NCBI GenBank assembly: GCA_043816305.1
Contig: JBDRHZ010000021.1
Span: 1-61,355, forward strand
Length of the DNA: 61,355 bases
Source: JAHIVN01 sp018816645
Lineage (GTDB): Bacteria; Patescibacteriota; Dojkabacteria; JAHIVN01
Direction of reading: 5' to 3'
Part shown: in pieces, positions 1-7,620 of the stretch
Position numbering within the stretch: the first letter of the stretch is position 1
Layout: each line of letters starts with the position of its first letter
Program-made: the position numbers and the translations under genes
Notes under the pieces: generated by a model
The model's database searches: none
What the model was told of the DNA's origin: nothing
The model's input: only the letters and a program-made list of their open reading frames with translations

Positions 1-1
1 G

Positions 2-121
2 AACAAGTTTAATGGGATTAGAAAAGTATTCTTTCAAAGGCATTTATTAGAAAGCGAATGGAGATTCAATCATCGAAAAACAGTAATGCACGACATTGAA
101 AAATTGTTACGTAATTTTTAG
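2..121 (+). mobile_element. IS1595/ISXO2-like transposase, C-terminal end only
   Basis: The first 120 bases form an open frame with no start, cut by the window edge and ending in TAG. The last 39 residues contain LLESEWRFNHRK and end in IEKLLRNF, which matches the extreme C terminus of ISXO2-like (IS1595 family) DDE transposases, where a YL.E..WRFN.R motif is followed by a leucine-rich helix. Only the tail is visible, so catalytic residues and terminal inverted repeats cannot be seen. A similar tail in the opposite direction closes the window at its right end. Confidence 0.6.
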
Positions 122-157
122 TTTAACTGGGCAAGACCCTAAACAATTATTAGTTTC

Positions 158-652
158 TCATTTTTCTATTATAAATACCGCCTCTGTCGGAAATAACAGC
201 TGTTTGATATTTCCCTTATATTCTGCAAACTGTCTACGAAACTCCCTAGTATAAAAATCTTTCATCCCCCTTGATTTCCCAGACAAGCTCCGGATAGGGT
301 ACGAAATAACAAGGAATTTACACATCTGTTTTAGCACAATTTCAATATAATTCTTCGCTTGATGCTCCAGGCAGGGCAAAAGCTTGAACAGAAAAACAAC
401 ATCTGCGTATTCAAAACTATCTGAAAGAATGTCACCTGTGTCAACGCTTACCTGGTTCTGTAGTCCCAACATACTCATCACCTCCATAAGGAATCCTACT
501 TCTTCAACATCAATGTCGTATGCCTGATATTTAGCAGTTTTCGGCAAACTCATCCACGAGAACGATCAAGGATTAAGCCCGCAGCCGTGATCTATGATTG
601 ATTCCGGTTGGCCTGTAACTGCAAAGATCATACTTTTCTTGAAGTCAAATCC
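158..652 (-). pseudogene. Decayed 16S rRNA (guanine-N7) methyltransferase of the FmrO/ArmA/Rmt aminoglycoside-resistance family
   Basis: The intact open part is 131 residues and has SYPIRSLSGKSRGM and VVFLFKLLPCLEHQ, hallmarks of the family that methylates G1405 of 16S rRNA and blocks aminoglycoside binding. Upstream in the same frame lies MIFAVTGQPESIIDHGCGLNP, which includes the SAM-binding GCGLNP motif. It is separated from the rest by an in-frame TGA at the position where relatives read NPLAL. The frame also lacks about 90 N-terminal residues, because it abuts the stop codon of the upstream gene in the same frame. The ATG after the TGA would give a protein without the SAM site. I read it as 5'-truncated and nonsense-mutated; TGA is a normal stop elsewhere in the window. 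Confidence 0.75.
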
Positions 653-1612
653 TTAATAATTCTTCACCACCCATTCTTTAAATTCGTTCTCATTTCTAGC
701 CAATTTCTCAAATCCAACAGCCAATTTCTTCCAATTACCAGCAACAGCATAACAGTGCAAAGATCCAAATATTTGTGATTGCACAAATTTCAACTCAGAA
801 AGCTTCTGGTCAAAATTCCTGAAGTAAACTGCATAATCATTTGCTCTTTTTGCTCCTAGTGGTAAAGCAAAGTAGATATACCACTTCACGTCATTTTCAT
901 TTAATCCATTCTCCTTAACATACTTAGAATACTTTACCAAAGCATCACTTCCTAGTTCAAATTTTGAGCTCTCTTGAAATTCCTCAGATATCAGATAATT
1001 CTCTTTAAAAAATCTAACTGCTTTTCTATATATCTGTTCTTCTCTAGGCTTTTCTGTTCGTCTTAAATTAGTTATATACCTATAGTAACCTTTCTTATAC
1101 GAAATACCGTTTGCCTGCCAAGCCTCTTTCAGTTTATACATAGACAGAAAAACATTAGGAAAATTCTCCGGGTCATGAAGATAAAGAAGGTCATTCTCAA
1201 TTTTGTATCCCAAAACATAGTGATCAGCCCCTTTCAGATACTTATGGCGCGGATTGTAAGTGAGATAGCCCATATCAAGCGGACCTATAACAGCCGGTGA
1301 AAGCTTCAGATCCTCCTTTAATTCATCTTTAGGGAAATCATCCTTATCTTCAAATACTTTTGTCTCGTAAGTAAACCCTAGAAGTGTTAGAGCCTTTGTT
1401 AAACCAAGATCCGGAAGAAGCTGATGAATATTGAAACGTAACAAATTATCCTCTTTGTTTAGTTTCACTCCTAGACTTATTCCTGTCAGAACCTCAATCA
1501 AAGCAGGCTTGATATCTTCACCAATGCCTACCAGAAGCATAGCCATAGAGTTGGCATAGCAATACAAACCATTTCCAACATATTCAAAATAAGAATCGTT
1601 CATTAATTTCAA
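653..1612 (-). CDS. BtrH-like papain-fold protein (butirosin biosynthesis protein H N-terminal type)
   Basis: This 319-residue protein has no signal peptide. Near the N terminus (about residue 18) it has GLYCYANSMAML, in the middle DHYVLGY (about 130) and then LHDPE. A Cys, His and Asp in this order and spacing is the pattern of BtrH-type and C39-like cysteine enzymes. BtrH transfers an acyl chain from a carrier protein onto an aminoglycoside, but homologues in other genomes have unknown substrates. The C-terminal 120 residues are helical and not recognised. Its stop codon is directly followed, in frame, by the decayed 16S rRNA methyltransferase. Family assignment is moderate; the substrate is unknown. 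Confidence 0.55.
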   Translation of the reverse strand: MKLMNDSYFEYVGNGLYCYANSMAMLLVGIGEDIKPALIEVLTGISLGVKLNKEDNLLRFNIHQLLPDLGLTKALTLLGFTYETKVFEDKDDFPKDELKEDLKLSPAVIGPLDMGYLTYNPRHKYLKGADHYVLGYKIENDLLYLHDPENFPNVFLSMYKLKEAWQANGISYKKGYYRYITNLRRTEKPREEQIYRKAVRFFKENYLISEEFQESSKFELGSDALVKYSKYVKENGLNENDVKWYIYFALPLGAKRANDYAVYFRNFDQKLSELKFVQSQIFGSLHCYAVAGNWKKLAVGFEKLARNENEFKEWVVKNY

Positions 1613-1690
1613 GCAGATTAACTACTTTACTATTTTATTACAAAGCTTTCTACCTTCCACTGTTTTCTGTTCACTATAAGCTATTAGCAC

Positions 1691-2287
1691 TCATTTCCTG
1701 CTATCCGAAGTCCACAGATTATCCCACCAGCAGTGAATTTTGTTATTACGTATTCGCACCGCCAGTTCTTTTGCCGTCTTTGAATACATTCTTTTCTCCT
1801 GCTCGCGTCCTTCAAGCCAGCTTTTTGCTTCTTTATTCCCATTATTTGCGTATTCTTTTAGCAAAAGCACTTGATCCAATAAGTCTGCATCTTTTGCAAT
1901 CTTCGATTCTTTTGTATTTCTTTTGCTGTATTCGAGTGCTAAATCGTACAGCTCATTATCCTCTGTAAGACCGCTCAACTGGTCTCGAATAGCTTCTGTC
2001 TCGTACACCTTCACATATTTTTTGTGTACCCAGTTCTGATCACCGGTTCTTGACTCAGGTAGGTCATGCACAAGACACATCAGTACAACTTTAGCTGCAT
2101 CAACTTTCTCGCGCTTCGCAAGCAAGTATCCGATAATTATAGTTCTATAAGAATGAGAAGCTATGTTGTCAGAAAGATCATCGGTTAATAGGGTCTGCCT
2201 ATGAGAACGAAGTGTTTTTCTGAGGGTTCCTACCTCAAACATAAACTCAACAAGCCTGTCTAATTTATTTCGTGAGTTAGTTCGCAT
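1691..2287 (-). CDS. HD-domain hydrolase, YfbR/HDDC2-like
   Basis: The 198-residue protein carries the metal-dependent HD phosphohydrolase signature: a first His in SHSYRT (about residue 46), then LVHDLPESRTGD (about 73), and a distal Asp in KDADLLDQ. This arrangement and length resemble the HDDC2/YfbR group, whose known members remove the phosphate from deoxynucleoside 5'-monophosphates. Substrate here is inferred from family only. It sits in the same direction as its neighbours in an accessory block, with gaps of 56-78 bases, so it may be separately transcribed. Confidence 0.7.
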   Translation of the reverse strand: MRTNSRNKLDRLVEFMFEVGTLRKTLRSHRQTLLTDDLSDNIASHSYRTIIIGYLLAKREKVDAAKVVLMCLVHDLPESRTGDQNWVHKKYVKVYETEAIRDQLSGLTEDNELYDLALEYSKRNTKESKIAKDADLLDQVLLLKEYANNGNKEAKSWLEGREQEKRMYSKTAKELAVRIRNNKIHCWWDNLWTSDSRK

Positions 2288-2343
2288 TTTTTTAAAACAA
2301 ATTTTAATTAATTGGTGAGAATTTCCATCAATTATAAACAGGC

Positions 2344-2715
2344 CTATCTATACTCTGCAACTTCCCAAATGTTTCCTTCTGTATCCTCAAACATGAAAAA
2401 GTCATAGGGATGAATAAAATTTATATGCTGGATTCCAGTAATAGTTTTCGGTGAAAGTCTTCTGATCATTTCATGCTCTTCCTTGATATTACCGGTTCTA
2501 AAAACAGGAGTAACATTTGTTCCCAACATATGGGTATGTTCTTTATCGTCGTCTTTGGGGTTATAGAGTCCAAGATAAGTACCATCATTTGTCTGAAAAT
2601 CTGCCCATCGCTCTTTGTACCTATGTTGGACCTTCATCCCCAGCAGCTCCTCATAAAACTTTATTGCTCTATCTAAGTTTTTGACATTAAGGTGTACATG
2701 GTCTAATTTGAACAT
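2344..2715 (-). CDS. VOC-family protein (glyoxalase/bleomycin-resistance fold)
   Basis: A 123-residue single-module VOC protein. It opens with KLDHVHLNVKNLDRAIKFY, the classic first beta strand and helix of the fold, has a middle QHINFIHPYDFFMFEDTEG and ends in WEVAEY. His and Glu residues at the usual metal-ligand positions are present (HVHLNV, QHINF, IWEVAEY). Such proteins include glyoxalase I, fosfomycin-modifying enzymes and antibiotic-sequestering proteins; the sequence does not decide between them. Location beside a decayed aminoglycoside-resistance gene makes a drug-related role possible but unproved. Confidence 0.7.
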   Translation of the reverse strand: MFKLDHVHLNVKNLDRAIKFYEELLGMKVQHRYKERWADFQTNDGTYLGLYNPKDDDKEHTHMLGTNVTPVFRTGNIKEEHEMIRRLSPKTITGIQHINFIHPYDFFMFEDTEGNIWEVAEYR

Positions 2716-2793
2716 TGGATAGTTTCTATTCTTAGTTTAAGAAATTGTAAAGCAGCAAAATTTATAGACTTCTGATGAAACTAGGAACGACAA

Positions 2794-3279
2794 TCACCCT
2801 AAAGTTCCCTGGTAAAATCCCCCCATTCCTGCTAGAAAGCAAAGCTCTCCAACATGATACATGAAGTGTTCTATTGACTGAAAAAGGGCAAGCTCTTTTG
2901 ACATTATCTGTCCCCATTCTGTAGTGATTTCTGTTTCCAATTCTTCGACAGAAATATCTTGCCAGGTTTTAGACATATTCATCAGATTTCCTTGAATCAT
3001 CTTTAATGCATCGTCGATACTTGCCGGAACTTTACATTCACATTTTTCCTTCTTCCCAAGCACTAAAGAATTCGTAAAAAAACAAGATTGAGTACAAACT
3101 GTATGGGAGATAATTTCCCCACAGGTTCTGCTTTTCACATCAGGATTTTTGTAACTCAGATGTTCATCCTTAAATGTCTCTACGACCGAATACAACTGTG
3201 AGTGGGCATCTGCGTTACCTTCAAGCAATAACTTGTAGGGGTAAGTCATTTGCTTATAATCTTGTATTTTTAAAGACAT
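2794..3279 (-). CDS. DinB-like four-helix metalloenzyme fold protein
   Basis: The 161-residue protein has the pattern of the DinB/YfiT superfamily: a helix with SHTVCTQ around residue 59 and a C-terminal helix EHFMYHVGEL around residue 138. These supply the three His ligands expected in this fold. Members include bacillithiol- or mycothiol-dependent transferases and proteins of unknown function. There is a cysteine-rich stretch (KCECKV) in the middle. It lies downstream of the LexA-like gene on the same strand with a gap of about 70 bases, so read-through from that promoter is possible. Confidence 0.55.
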   Translation of the reverse strand: MSLKIQDYKQMTYPYKLLLEGNADAHSQLYSVVETFKDEHLSYKNPDVKSRTCGEIISHTVCTQSCFFTNSLVLGKKEKCECKVPASIDDALKMIQGNLMNMSKTWQDISVEELETEITTEWGQIMSKELALFQSIEHFMYHVGELCFLAGMGGFYQGTLG

Positions 3280-3347
3280 ATTTATAAAAAAAATAAATGT
3301 AAGATAATTGAAATATCTTCAGTTGTTTGATAATTTTCCGAGCAAAA

Positions 3348-3953
3348 TTACATACTGCTGATCACCCCTCTGACTTCCCCCTCAATGCGAAAATCATCTG
3401 AGGCCAGAAATGGGGAATATTTAGGATTGAGGGAATTCAAGATAATTCTCCCATTTTCTTTCTGAAATTTCTTGATAATTGCCTCTCCGTCATTTACACA
3501 TACTACAATATTACCGCTATCGGCAGTACTTGTTTTCCGGACGACTACAAGGTCACCTTTCTGAATCTTCGGTTCCATTGAGTCACCACGCGCTCTCACC
3601 ATAAAAGCCTCAACAACTGGGAAAGATATAAGTCTTGAAGAAATTGGGATCCTCTCCTCAGGGTCGCCTTCCAGGATAGAACCGTTTGGACCACACTGAG
3701 CTAAGCCATACAGATTTATGTACGAAATCAATTTCTCCGGCGAATCGGAAAGAATCTGATAATCTTTTGAGTTGCTCGGATTCCGTTTCAGGTAGCCCTT
3801 CTTTTCAAGCTGGGAAATATGATGCGCAACAACACTAGTCGAAGAGATACCAAGTTCATCCTGAAGCTCACGAATCGTAAGCGGATCTTCTATGTTGCCC
3901 CGGAGTAAATCGAGCAGTTTCTTCTGAGTAGGATGTAAATTTTTTGGCGCCAT
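3348..3953 (-). CDS. lexA: LexA-like repressor, winged helix plus S24 autoprotease
   Basis: An N-terminal winged helix (residues about 5-65 with TIRELQDELGISSTSVVAHH) is followed by an S24 peptidase domain. The catalytic Ser lies in ARGDSMEP and the Lys in EAIIKKF. The expected self-cleavage point reads GLAQCGPNG, so the scissile bond would be Cys-Gly as in UmuD rather than the Ala-Gly of most LexA proteins. I chose the ATG at 3953 (MAPKNLHPTQ), which matches the usual LexA start; an upstream in-frame ATG at 3992 would add 13 residues. It is divergent from a GIY-YIG-like gene, with promoters and putative operators between them, consistent with autoregulation. Confidence 0.8.
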   Translation of the reverse strand: MAPKNLHPTQKKLLDLLRGNIEDPLTIRELQDELGISSTSVVAHHISQLEKKGYLKRNPSNSKDYQILSDSPEKLISYINLYGLAQCGPNGSILEGDPEERIPISSRLISFPVVEAFMVRARGDSMEPKIQKGDLVVVRKTSTADSGNIVVCVNDGEAIIKKFQKENGRIILNSLNPKYSPFLASDDFRIEGEVRGVISSM

Positions 3954-4006
3954 AATAGATAATTTAACAATTTTAAATAAAACAATGTTCAAATAATTAC
4001 AATCAT

Positions 4007-4036
4007 ATTATAAACATGTCCGTCGTTTCTTGTCAA
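4007..4036 (-). promoter_or_regulatory. Promoter of the LexA-like gene
   Basis: On the minus strand a perfect TTGACA lies at 4036-4031 and a perfect TATAAT at 4012-4007, with an 18-base spacer. Transcription should begin near 4000, just upstream of both possible starts of the repressor gene. The -35 box sits within a 13-base palindrome, TTCTTGTCAAGAA (4027-4039), suggesting control by a dimeric repressor. Confidence 0.75.
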
Positions 4037-4080
4037 GAACATTTTTTGCAAATACTTGACATGTTCTACCTCTTGTTCTA
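4012..4080. promoter_or_regulatory. Candidate repressor operators between divergent promoters
   Basis: This stretch is dense in related half-sites. AAACATGTC at 4012-4020 matches GAACATGTC read on the other strand at 4066-4058. AGAACA at 4036-4041 faces TGTTCT at 4062-4067. TGTTCTA is directly repeated at 4062 and 4074, filling the spacer of the rightward promoter. A palindrome TTCTTGTCAAGAA covers the leftward -35 box. The LexA-like protein encoded alongside is the natural candidate to bind here. Which motif is the true operator cannot be settled from one region. Confidence 0.5.
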
Positions 4081-4084
4081 TACT
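4056..4084 (+). promoter_or_regulatory. Promoter of the GIY-YIG-like gene
   Basis: TTGACA at 4056-4061 and TATACT at 4079-4084 are separated by exactly 17 bases, a near-consensus sigma-70 promoter. The spacer is almost entirely made of two TGTTCTA repeats 12 bases apart. The start site would fall near 4091, about 40 bases ahead of the ATG at 4132. Confidence 0.75.
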
Positions 4085-4131
4085 TGTCCCGGTTCTCAGT
4101 TTTTACATATTACATATTAGTTTTTTAAATT

Positions 4132-4458
4132 ATGCCCCACAAACCTTCAAGTCTCATACTTTACAGCAGAAATTCTTTGAAGAATTTCATCCCAAATACA
4201 AATACTGTTTACTATCTTCGAGGAATTGCAGATGAACATTCTTTATATCCTATTTACTATATCGGCCAGGCGAGAAATGGGAAGACAAGAGAGCAGCTTG
4301 TAGAAGAATTTTTACAAAACGACTGGAACGACATTGTCTATATCAATTATGTTGAATGCGACAATGAAAAAGAGGCTAAGGTATTGGCAAGAAATGAAAT
4401 TGCCAGACACCAGCCCAAATACAATAATGGGTATTCTACTTATGAATTAGTTAAATAA
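4132..4458 (+). CDS. Small GIY-YIG-like protein
   Basis: A 108-residue protein in which TVYYLRG (about residue 25) and IYYIGQARNGKT (about 42) resemble the two halves of the GIY-YIG nuclease motif. The segment EKEAKVLARNEIARHQPKYN resembles the helix with the conserved acidic residue and the terminal P..N of that fold. Spacing between the motif halves is longer than usual because of an EHSLYP insertion, and the exact GIY triplet is not kept, so activity is uncertain. The strong promoter shared with the LexA-like gene suggests damage-inducible expression. Confidence 0.5.
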   Translation: MPHKPSSLILYSRNSLKNFIPNTNTVYYLRGIADEHSLYPIYYIGQARNGKTREQLVEEFLQNDWNDIVYINYVECDNEKEAKVLARNEIARHQPKYNNGYSTYELVK

Positions 4459-4460
4459 AC

Positions 4461-4562
4461 ATGAAGAAAATGAGAGATCAAAAGTATCGTATTCTAAAAC
4501 AAAAAGAAAGTTTCAACCACAGGAAATATTATAACGAGCTTGACAAGCTTCTAAACTTATAG
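4461..4562 (+). CDS. Tiny ORF, possible transposase tail remnant
   Basis: A 33-residue frame starts two bases after the preceding stop. Its C-terminal half, ESFNHRKYYNELDKLLNL, resembles the tail of the IS1595-type transposase at the left edge of the window (WRFNHRK then KLLRNF). It could be a leftover of an old insertion or simply a short gene translated with the GIY-YIG-like gene. No other transposase sequence is visible next to it. Confidence 0.25.
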   Translation: MKKMRDQKYRILKQKESFNHRKYYNELDKLLNL

Positions 4563-4568
4563 GCTTTG

Positions 4569-4634
4569 TGGGGAGCTCGAAACCGGTAAATGGTCTCCGA
4601 GAGGTGCTACTGATTACCGGTTTCGAGCTCCTCA
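4569..4634. repeat. Long near-perfect inverted repeat (stem-loop)
   Basis: GGAGCTCGAAACCGGTAA at 4572-4589 is exactly complementary to 4614-4631. With a G-T wobble and two further pairs the stem spans about 21 base pairs around a 24-base loop. There is no T tract on either side, so it does not look like an intrinsic terminator. It lies between the tiny ORF and the DUF763 gene. Confidence 0.85.
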
Positions 4635-4716
4635 TTCTATAAAAAGCAAGCCATTTATGTATTTCACTGTTTATCAATCGAACATTTTAGCAATTTAACC
4701 TTAAAACACTTTATCC

Positions 4717-5868
4717 ATGAAAACAGGCATTGCCAATCTTCCACTTCATTGGGGCCGAGCTCCAAGGTGGCTCTTCGGAAGGATGGAAAAACTCGCTCGG
4801 GAGATTACAATAGCTGTCGTAGCAGAATATGGTTCTCTGGAAATGCTGAAAAGACTTTCAGATCCATATTGGTTTCAAGCCTTTGGCTGTGTTCTCGGCT
4901 ATGACTGGCATTCATCAGGACTCACTACTACTACTTGCGGAGCATTGAAATCCGGCTTGAAGGGACTGGAAAAAGATTTAAATCTATTTGTAGCAGGAGG
5001 GAAAGGAAGGGCTAGTAGAAAAACACCTTGTGAAATTAAGAGCTGGGGAGATAAGATATCGCTTGGTGTTGACCCCAAGAAGTTGATTTACGCAAGCAAA
5101 ATGAGTGCTAAAGTTGATTCAGCAGCAGTACAGGACGGATATCAGCTTTATCATCATAATTTCTTTTTCAACAAAGAAGGTTCATGGGCTGTAGTACAGC
5201 AGGGCATGCCAACGTATCCGAAATCGCAAAAAAGAAATACTACCCAAAACTATTCCTTCTTTCCGAAAGATAAGTCTATGATCCAACAGCCATCATCCAA
5301 CAACCAATTCGCCCGCCGTTACCACTGGTACTCAAAGACTGTAAAAGATTTTGTCAATGAACCTCAAAGCGGCATATGCGATAACAATTCTTTCAGCCAA
5401 GTGCTGAATCTGACCTCGAAGAACAGCACTTCGGCCCGAAAGATCGTATCTGAGATTTCCCTTGAAAAACCACATAAAATTATTAAGGAGTATAGAAAAA
5501 TTCTAACTCTCAATCTTCCGAAACGAGAGTGGATTGAACAGACTGATCTAAGACCTGAGAACCTAGAGAAGGTGATGTTAAATACATACGAAAATCAGCC
5601 AAGGGATTTTGAAGAGCTGCTAGGACTAAAGGGGATTGGACCGAAGTCAATTAGAGCTCTGACCTTGATATCCGAATTGGCGTATGGGACAAAAGCTGAT
5701 TGGAAGGACCCGGTTAAGTATTCCTTTGCGCACGGCGGTAAAGACGGCTATCCATATCCAGTTGATAAAGCGAATTATGATAAGTCAATTGAGATTCTGA
5801 GGGAAGCTATAAAAAAATCAAAAATTGATAGAAGCGAAAAGAAGAATGCGCTGATGAAGTTAGTCTAA
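4717..5868 (+). CDS. DUF763-family protein with helix-hairpin-helix
   Basis: The 383-residue protein starts GIANLPLHWGRAPRWLFGRM and continues with GLTTTTCGALKSGL. Both are signatures of the DUF763 family, common in archaea and thermophiles and of unknown function. Around residue 300 LLGLKGIGPKSIRALTLI is a clear helix-hairpin-helix, suggesting nucleic-acid binding. A low-complexity stretch (about residues 175-200, including QQPSSNNQ) looks inserted compared with the rest. A GAACATT motif at 4680-4686, similar to the half-sites at the LexA-like promoter, lies 31 bases before the start. A DNA-repair role is inference only. Confidence 0.75.
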   Translation: MKTGIANLPLHWGRAPRWLFGRMEKLAREITIAVVAEYGSLEMLKRLSDPYWFQAFGCVLGYDWHSSGLTTTTCGALKSGLKGLEKDLNLFVAGGKGRASRKTPCEIKSWGDKISLGVDPKKLIYASKMSAKVDSAAVQDGYQLYHHNFFFNKEGSWAVVQQGMPTYPKSQKRNTTQNYSFFPKDKSMIQQPSSNNQFARRYHWYSKTVKDFVNEPQSGICDNNSFSQVLNLTSKNSTSARKIVSEISLEKPHKIIKEYRKILTLNLPKREWIEQTDLRPENLEKVMLNTYENQPRDFEELLGLKGIGPKSIRALTLISELAYGTKADWKDPVKYSFAHGGKDGYPYPVDKANYDKSIEILREAIKKSKIDRSEKKNALMKLV

Positions 5869-5897
5869 AGAAAAGTTCATTTGCTAAAATTCCTATT

Positions 5898-5942
5898 CTA
5901 GGAGAAGGAGCAGGGAAACCTGCTCCCTCTGCGGACTCCTAG
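5898..5942. terminator. Nested hairpin between convergent genes
   Basis: An inner stem GGAGCAGG (5907-5914) pairs with CCTGCTCC (5919-5926) around a GAAA loop. An outer pair CTAGGAG (5898-5904) and CTCCTAG (5936-5942) encloses it. It lies between the ends of the DUF763 gene and the convergent M23 gene. There is no T run, so termination is likely but not certain. Confidence 0.55.
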
Positions 5943-5943
5943 T

Positions 5944-7392
5944 CTACAAGGATTTCGTATCTGGTATTACACTCCAAGTAACAGGTATAAGACCCAGTGT
6001 ATTTGATCTTCTTATATAGATATCATTTATTGCCGAGATATGGCTTTGATACAACCTATTGTTGAACTCGATCATCCCGACAACATCTTCTGTATAATCT
6101 GAGTCTGTTGTTGTCCAGCTTCCCCAACTGCTTCCATTAAGCGAATACCTGGTATAAATCTTCCCATCTATACCCACTCGTGTCTGCAATAACCTGTCTG
6201 GAACCCCAATATAACTATAATACTTTGCCATTGCTATTGGGTATTTTGTTACTTGAGAACTGTCTGAAGTCTGCCACCCACTCCAATTTTTTCCGTCAGC
6301 TGATGACCTGGTGTAAATCCTATTGTTCATACCTGTATGTGCCTGATAAAGCTTACCTTTAAAAACGCTCATAGCAACCGCCTGATGGTTTTCGTGGTCC
6401 TCTGTTGTTGTCCAACCGCTCCAACTGGTACCGTTCGATGTATACCTAGTATAAATTCTTCCGTCCAAACCAATATGTGACTGGTAAAGTCTGTCTATAC
6501 CAGAAACATTCACAAAACTCTCCATCGCAATTGCATGATTTGTATCGTGATCGTTGGTAGTTACCCAGCCACTCCAGCTTGTTCCGCTTGAAGTCGATCG
6601 CATATATATTTTCCCATCCAAACCGACATGTGACTCATAAAGTTTCCCTTTAAATACAGTCAACGATACCGCATGGCTTGTTATATGATCACCTGTTGTT
6701 GCCCAGCTACCCCAGCTCACTCCATCACCAGATTTCCTGTGATATATTTTCCCATTCTGCCCAACATGAGCCTGGTAGAGCTTGCCGCCAAAAACTGCAA
6801 ATGTTGAACTCATATTGTAGCTGTTATTCGATGTATAATATTTAAGATGATCAAGAATTCCCAAATTCTCGAACGCAACATCGACCTGACTGTAATAACC
6901 GGTTGACGAAGTCGCTTGAAAGTGCAGATGCGGACCTGATGAATTGCCTGTGTTTCCCATTCTTCCCAGGGGATGGCCCCTTCTTACTGCCATGCCCTCT
7001 TTCACTTCTATTGATCCCGGCCTCATGTGTAAGTACCAAGAATAGCTAGTATTACTGTGTTTAATAACGACATAATTACCGTATGGACTGCATGAACTGG
7101 TCACATAACAGTTATTGTCATAAATCCCTCCCTGCCTAACTAGATACACCGTTCCCGCTTTTGCAGCAACTATCAATGTTCCCTCAGTTGACGTTGGTCT
7201 CGTTACAAAATCAATTGCTTTGCCGTGGAATGCTGGTCCTTGAATAGTATACAATTCAACTGGGGCAGCATAGGGCAGTCTCCAGCTTTCAGCCGCTTCA
7301 ACTTCTTGTACATTGGTGATAAGGAACAGAGTTTGCAGAAACAAAAAGGCAGCGAAAAACAAAGAGAGTTTAATATATATCTTTTTTAACAT
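5944..7392 (-). CDS. Secreted M23-type peptidase with lectin-like repeats
   Basis: A signal peptide (residues 1 to about 33, hydrophobic LFFAAFLFLQTLF ending near VEAAE) is followed by an M23/LytM domain (about 50-175). The zinc and catalytic residues are visible in FHGKAIDF, SWYLHMRPG and GPHLHFQ. The C-terminal 290 residues are five to six repeats of about 50 residues, each with LYQ.H.G..G.IY.R and SW.GW, typical of sialidase-like or PLL-type beta-propeller lectins. A cell-wall hydrolase that binds glycans on its own or a host surface fits. The first metal motif has one extra residue relative to the HxGxD norm. Confidence 0.75.
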   Translation of the reverse strand: MLKKIYIKLSLFFAAFLFLQTLFLITNVQEVEAAESWRLPYAAPVELYTIQGPAFHGKAIDFVTRPTSTEGTLIVAAKAGTVYLVRQGGIYDNNCYVTSSCSPYGNYVVIKHSNTSYSWYLHMRPGSIEVKEGMAVRRGHPLGRMGNTGNSSGPHLHFQATSSTGYYSQVDVAFENLGILDHLKYYTSNNSYNMSSTFAVFGGKLYQAHVGQNGKIYHRKSGDGVSWGSWATTGDHITSHAVSLTVFKGKLYESHVGLDGKIYMRSTSSGTSWSGWVTTNDHDTNHAIAMESFVNVSGIDRLYQSHIGLDGRIYTRYTSNGTSWSGWTTTEDHENHQAVAMSVFKGKLYQAHTGMNNRIYTRSSADGKNWSGWQTSDSSQVTKYPIAMAKYYSYIGVPDRLLQTRVGIDGKIYTRYSLNGSSWGSWTTTDSDYTEDVVGMIEFNNRLYQSHISAINDIYIRRSNTLGLIPVTWSVIPDTKSL

Positions 7393-7620
7393 TTTTTAGA
7401 CTTAATAAATTAAAAGATCCAAATCCTAGACCTCCTTTCATCTCAGAACTTAATTACCATTATGATAGCTATTTATAATAATAATTTCGCCGCCAGAACA
7501 GTCTCATTAACCTATCAATTTGATATCAAAACTCACCAAACCATTTAACATTTCTAATATATCCCTTTAGCTCTTCAGCCGTTTAATGTAAAATAACTGC
7601 AATCATTAGAACAACGTGAG

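Noticed and set aside
158..652. In-frame TGA as a reassigned codon (Gly or Trp)
   Set aside because: TGA is the true stop of nusB, the YdjM-like gene, the GH18 gene and others, and no other core gene here contains an internal TGA.
4569..4634. Integron attC site
   Set aside because: The stem lacks the GTTRRRY/RYYYAAC core sites and no integron integrase is present.
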